Source: Pleurotus ostreatus/Saccharomyces cerevisiae fusant
Lineage: Eukaryota > Opisthokonta
Reading direction: 5' to 3'
DNA length: 12,970 nucleotides
Assembly (NCBI GenBank): GCA_024196135.1
Contig: JAMQCK010001020.1
Coordinates: 1-12,970 of the forward strand
The translations under genes were made by a program, and so were the position numbers. Position 1 is the first letter of the stretch, and each line of letters opens with the position of its first letter. The notes below the pieces were generated by a model. It made no database searches. It worked only from the letters and a program-made list of their open reading frames with translations, and was not told the DNA's origin. This document shows positions 9,172-12,970 of the stretch, in pieces.

Positions 9172-9183
9172 GACGAACGTGCG
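9172..9183 (-). promoter_or_regulatory. Candidate phosphate-response (Pho4/NUC-1 type) site, copy 2
   Basis: Second exact copy of GACGAACGTGCG, 75-86 nt before the ATG of the phosphate transporter. The minus strand again reads GCACGTTC. Chance is possible in GC-rich DNA. Confidence 0.27.
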
Positions 9184-9257
9184 CGCTCCGACGATAAGTA
9201 CTGACGAAACCGCCAGTGCACTCCACTTCACTCTTTACCCCCACCACCGCCGCCACC

Positions 9258-11073
9258 ATGCCCAACCGATCCACGCTCGAAGAGTTCGAGCGCGAGAACT
9301 CGACTAGGCCCCCCTACATCCTCACGAAGACTGAGCTCAAGCTCCTGGGCATCGCCGGCGTCGGCTTCTTCCTCGATGCGTACGACCTCTTCATCATCAA
9401 CCCCGTCGCCACCATGCTCCAGTTCCGCCTCTACGAGGGTGGCCAGCTGCCCGCCGATCTCGAGGGCTTCGTTAAGGCCGGCGCCAACATCGGCTCCGTC
9501 ATCGGCCAGTTCGCGTTTGGCTACATGGCGGACGCGCTCGGGCGCAAGGCGATCTACGGCAAGGAGCTCATGCTCATCATCTTCGCGACGATCATGAGCA
9601 TCACCACCCCCACCGGCGCGCTCTCCCCCGAGAGTTCCCTCATCTACCTGGCAATATGGCGCATCGTCCTCGGTGTCGGCGTCGGCGGCGACTACCCGAT
9701 GTCGGCCAGTGTCACCAGCGATCGGTCAAACCTGCGCAAGCGGGGTACCATGCTCAGCTACATCTTCAGCAACCAGGGCTGGGGTAGCTTGGTTGGCAGC
9801 ATCGTCTTTTTGGTTGTTCTCGCGTGCTACAAGCACAAGCTCGGTGACGGGACGAGTGGCATTGACGGAGGTGTGTTTGATCGCGTATGCGCCGCAGATC
9901 ATCATCACTAACAGCTGATCAGTTTGGCGTATCGTTATCGCACTGTCCCTCGTCCCCGCATTCGGCACCCTCTACCAGCGCCTCACCCTCCGCGAGTCCT
10001 CGCGCTTCATCAACGCGCAGAAGCAGAATGCCGTCGAGGAAGAGGAGGATGACATCGACAAGCTGAAGCGTCAACAGCGCGCGTCGGAGGAGGCGGAGAT
10101 GAAGGACATGTCGAAGACCCCGGAGACCACCACCACGACAACAAATTCTGAGGAGCCTGAGGCCGAGGAGGTCGCCAAGAAGCCCGCCCACTTCAAGGGT
10201 ACGCCCAATCGCCTTCCCATTCTACGCATATCCTGACCGCATCGCAGAGTTCATCCACTACTTCTCCAAGTGGGAGCACGCCAAGCTGCTCATCGGCACC
10301 TGTTCTTGCTGGTTCCTGCTCGACGTCGCCTTCTACGGTATCAACCTCAACCAGAACGTCGTCCTGCAGGAGATCGGCTTCGATGGCAAGGACGGCACGC
10401 CCTACCAGCGCCTTATCAAGATCGGCACTGGCAACATCATCATCACCGCGCTCGGCTTCGTCCCTGGGTACTACGCCACTGTCTTTACCATCGAGAAGCT
10501 CGGCCGTAAATGGATCCAGATCCAGGGCTTCTTGCTCGCCGCGCTGTTCTGTGCGTTTACCTCCTTCCCCCTACCATAATGACCTTGTTCTGACCTCGCA
10601 CTCTTCGTAGTGGGCATCCTCGCCGGCGCCTTCAACACCCTCCCAACCGCAGGCTTCATCGTCTGCTTCGCCTTCCTCCAGTTCTTCTTCAACTTCGGCG
10701 CCAACACGACCACGTACTGCTACCCCGCCGAGGTCTTCCCCACACGCTTCCGCGCCTTCGCGCACGGCGCGTCCGCCGCCGCGGGCAAGGCTGGCGCCAT
10801 CATCAGCGCGCTCGCCTTCAACAAGTTGAAGGATGATATTGGCACGCCGGCGGTCTTGTGGAGTGAGTGTTCATCTGTCTTATTGAAGGAGAAGGGAATG
10901 CTGACGGCGAATTTGCAGTCTTCTTCGGCTGCTGTATCGCTGGCGCGGGCTTCACCCTTCTCTTGCCCGAGGTGAAGGGTCGCGACCCGGACGAGATTCT
11001 CGCGGCGGAGATCAAGGCCGAGCGCGACGCAAGACGCGCCGCCGTTGCCCAGCAGGCGACGCTCGCGTCGTAA
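9258..11073 (+). CDS. PHO84: High-affinity phosphate:H+ symporter (PHO84 type)
   Basis: Plasma-membrane major facilitator of the phosphate:H+ symporter family. Exons 9258-9870, 9923-10198, 10248-10550, 10611-10862 and 10919-11073; introns 49-60 nt; 532 residues with phases agreeing throughout. TMS1 has GVGFFLDAYDLFIINPV (34-50). The first cytoplasmic loop has GYMADALGRK (88-97), the MFS sugar-transporter-type signature. GGDYPMSA (143-150) is the family signature and its Asp145 corresponds to yeast Pho84 Asp178. A hydrophilic central loop (about 232-297) is Glu-rich with a run of seven Thr. The second half has FYGINLNQNVVLQEIGF and the FPTRFRAFAHG...AGKAGAIISA segment, whose Lys457 corresponds to yeast Lys492. 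Start chosen at 9258 for its strong GCCACC context; the frame is open further upstream. Slightly shorter than yeast Pho84 (587). Likely induced by phosphate starvation; see the candidate upstream sites. Confidence 0.95.
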
Positions 11074-11632
11074 ACACCACATGCGAAGCAGTGGGCTGTA
11101 TACATGCGCCTCGGTGCGCAGGATGTGGAAGGCAGCTGGAAGGGTACTGCCGATGGGTCTTCGCTGACGATACAATCATGGGGGCGCCGCTGTTGAACAC
11201 GGAGCGTGGCTATTGAGCATGGAGCCTGGAGGTATGACTGATGCGCACAGGGCGCTGCCCATGACACGAGCGAACGAACTAGTGTAGTTCTAATAATGTG
11301 CCTAGCGCATGAGAAGTGCGAAAACAACTTGTAGCAACATATATACTGATAGAAATAGAGGACACGCGATGCTCCTGCCTTGGAAAGAAATGTGCGGATG
11401 CAGTCGAAGAAGGTTGACAAAAGGGACAAACAAAGACGAGGCGAACAAAGGCCGCTGCCATGCGTAGGAGGCGCCTTGAATGTATGCCCTAAACCCACTC
11501 TTGAATCATACAATTTGATTCTTCAGTCACAGGTATATTCGAACGCAGAGGTCGTAAGTACACGCTAGAACCACAGCAATCGAGGAGCGTAGAAGTACAG
11601 GGATAGCAAAAAACCAGAAGCAAAAGCTATAG
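11074..11632. other. Convergent intergenic region (two 3' flanks)
   Basis: Lies between the stop codons of the phosphate transporter and of the minus-strand exonuclease-like gene, so it should hold both 3' UTRs and termination signals. No gene was recognised. The long minus-strand ORF that runs through here (10818-11513) is mostly antisense to transporter exons. Confidence 0.55.
11193..11232. repeat. Imperfect 20-bp tandem duplication
   Basis: Two adjacent 20-nt units, TTGAACACGGAGCGTGGCTA and TTGAGCATGGAGCCTGGAGG, agreeing at 14 of 20 positions. It lies in the 3' flank of the phosphate transporter. Low significance alone. Confidence 0.35.
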
Positions 11633-12970
11633 CTAGTGATATGATACAGAGGGAGACCCAGTCTCCTTCACGAATTCAATCACCGGCAAGGATGCGAGAT
11701 TGGAGATAGAGGTGGCCCTGGATGAGTAGAAGGCTTTGCGTGCTTTACGACGCGACGGGGCGGTCTCCTCATTTGGTGGCTGGTAGGTAAAGGATGGCCC
11801 CAGCCGTTCTTGTTGAGTTACCTGGACCATGTGTTAGCACGCCCCAAGCAATGTGTACGACATGAGCACACCAACCTTGTTCTTTCTAGAGCGCTTCTTC
11901 GTCGGGATGTCGACAGTAGCCGACGCTTGAGGTTTCGGCACGCGTACCTACAAAATAGCAGGGTCAACAAATGTATGCTCAGCCTAATGCGGGGAGCCAA
12001 CACACCTCCTGGGTCACAGCTTTTTCGCGAAGGGCGCGAAGGACGTCACTATTGATGGATGGGGCCTCGACAGAACGTCTCTCCTGCGCTGACGTCTCGA
12101 AGAACGCTGCTCTCGAAGGTTCGGATCCTGTCCTGGCAGGCTTGACCGCAGGCATGGGCGGCGGCCCACGAACGCTTGCTTCGTCTTCCACGTCTTTCTG
12201 AGTGGCTCTCAAGACGACAGGCGAGCGATCTTTGTGATCTCTGGCCTCGCCAGTTCGCGGATTCCGACGCGTGTTTGTACCCGCTGCACCTGAGTGTTTT
12301 GAAGTCGCGTCATACGTGTAAAGGGCTGGCTGCGAGGGCTTCTTCATGGCCGATCGCAGCCCCGCTAGCTTGGTGTACAAGTGCCACCGACTGTGTGCCG
12401 CGTTTGCGGCGTCTGCCAAAGCGATGAGAAGAGGTAGGCGGTACAACACTACAAGGCTTACAAGACATCAGATCCTCCGTCAAGGCCGCTTCCCAGTTGA
12501 CATCCGCCCAAGTCAGGCCAGCGAGAGCGCCAGATTCATCCGGATACGAGCGATCCGCATACGCAGCGACTAGAGCAGGAAGACCGTCAGGACCGCCCGA
12601 AGTCCAGCGAGCGCTGTCGACGCAGCGGGCCATCAGTGACAAGTCGATGATGTTCGAGATAGAAAGCGAGCATCCTTCGCACAACTTTCGAATGCTCACT
12701 GTAGTTGATGAGAGATCAATATTGTCAAGAGCGTAGGACGATTGGCCTACATCCAACAGACCCGGCTTTGATAATGTCATCGCTCTCGAGGAGCCTGCGC
12801 AATTCTGTGGGGAATCCTGGTATCGCATAGCTTTGTCAGCGAGTGAGAGGAGTTTAGTACGGAAAGGCTCTACACACTTTCGCGTAAATTATTGATCTGG
12901 ATGATGACAATCCAGTCGCCGTTCGCCAGAAGTACCAAGGGGATGCGCGGTAGAGGATGACCGGGGAGCT
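11633..12970 (-). CDS. 3'-5' exonuclease domain protein (WRN/RNase D-like), partial
   Basis: Minus-strand gene whose 5' end lies beyond the window. Exons in reading order: 12970-12878, 12816-12751, 12698-12462, 12412-12006, 11947-11876, 11821-11633; introns 49-61 nt, all GT/AG, phases consistent; 353 residues visible. The domain shows IPLVLLANGDWIVIIQINNL (second strand of the DnaQ-like fold), FPTELRRLLESDDIIKAG (helix before Exo II), NIIDLSLMARCVD, a W-x(2)-ALTED helix and YAANAAHSRWHLYTKL (Exo III). This matches family 3'-5' exonucleases closely. The Exo III motif normally reads YxxxD, but here the Asp is Ala (codon 12401-12399). The Exo II Asp is also missing in VGLSIRKL. Exo I (D-x-E) is off the window. 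After about residue 140 comes a long, low-complexity tail with basic clusters PTKKRSRKNK and PSRRKARKAF, which suggest nuclear location. The exon 1/2 junction could instead use a GTAGAG donor and AAAG acceptor, giving SVYAIPG before FPTEL. Confidence 0.78.

Larger units (their letters stand above)
8477..9257. other. Intergenic region and promoter of the phosphate transporter
   Basis: Contains the 3' flank of the gene at 7781 and the upstream region of the phosphate transporter. Overlapping ORFs occur on both strands, the longest being 187 codons on the minus strand (8541-9104), without a recognised family. There is a perfect 6-bp inverted repeat ACTAGG/CCTAGT (8839-8856), two GACGTC palindromes near 9129-9149, and a C/A-rich leader ending in a GCCACC ATG context. 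No clear TATA box was seen. Confidence 0.5.

Noticed and set aside
10818..11513. 231-codon minus-strand ORF
   Set aside because: Largely antisense to exons 4 and 5 of the phosphate transporter, whose GC bias keeps the opposite strand open; the remainder has no motif.
1..12970. Biosynthetic or defence gene cluster, transposon, CRISPR array or RNA gene
   Set aside because: The genes are unrelated housekeeping functions. No transposase, terminal repeats, regularly spaced repeats, tRNA boxes or rRNA segments were seen on either strand.

Overview
The window reads as nuclear DNA of a basidiomycete fungus, probably an Agaricomycete. The evidence is GC-rich coding sequence, compact genes, and introns that are nearly all 46-82 nt with GT...AG ends and CTNAY-type branch sites, together with ordinary fungal household genes. 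I see no bacterial features, no transposon, no CRISPR array and no tRNA or rRNA gene.

Layout from left to right: (1) 21-616, the 3' end of a mitochondrial DnaJ/Hsp40 gene (MDJ1-like). (2) 617-1715, an intergenic stretch with a TATA box at 1643-1650. (3) 1716-4316, a 14-span DHA2-type major facilitator transporter in 16 exons. Read by eye it looks like rubble, but it splices to an intact 586-residue protein. (4) 4317-5182, a spacer with nothing recognised. (5) 5183-6758, choline/ethanolamine kinase in 3 exons. (6) 6759-7780, a spacer with an imperfect 20-21 bp tandem repeat and a possible small minus-strand gene. (7) 7781-8476, an intronless 231-residue membrane-anchored protein of unknown function. 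(8) 8477-9257, the spacer and promoter of the next gene. (9) 9258-11073, a PHO84-type phosphate:H+ symporter in 5 exons. (10) 11633-12970 on the minus strand, the 3' part of a gene for a WRN/RNase D-like 3'-5' exonuclease domain with a long basic tail. It is convergent with the phosphate transporter and cut by the window edge.

The genes do not form a pathway or cluster; this is an ordinary housekeeping stretch. Membrane transport (MFS, PHO84), phospholipid synthesis (choline kinase), mitochondrial protein folding (MDJ1) and nucleic-acid metabolism (exonuclease) sit side by side by chance. The most interesting item is the last gene. In the splice model that keeps its frame through six exons, two of the aspartates that bind catalytic metal in this family are absent, so it may be an inactive pseudo-exonuclease. 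I did not find a new biological system. The other findings are modest: microexons in the transporter, a tandem repeat, candidate phosphate-response sites, and a few uncertain small ORFs.
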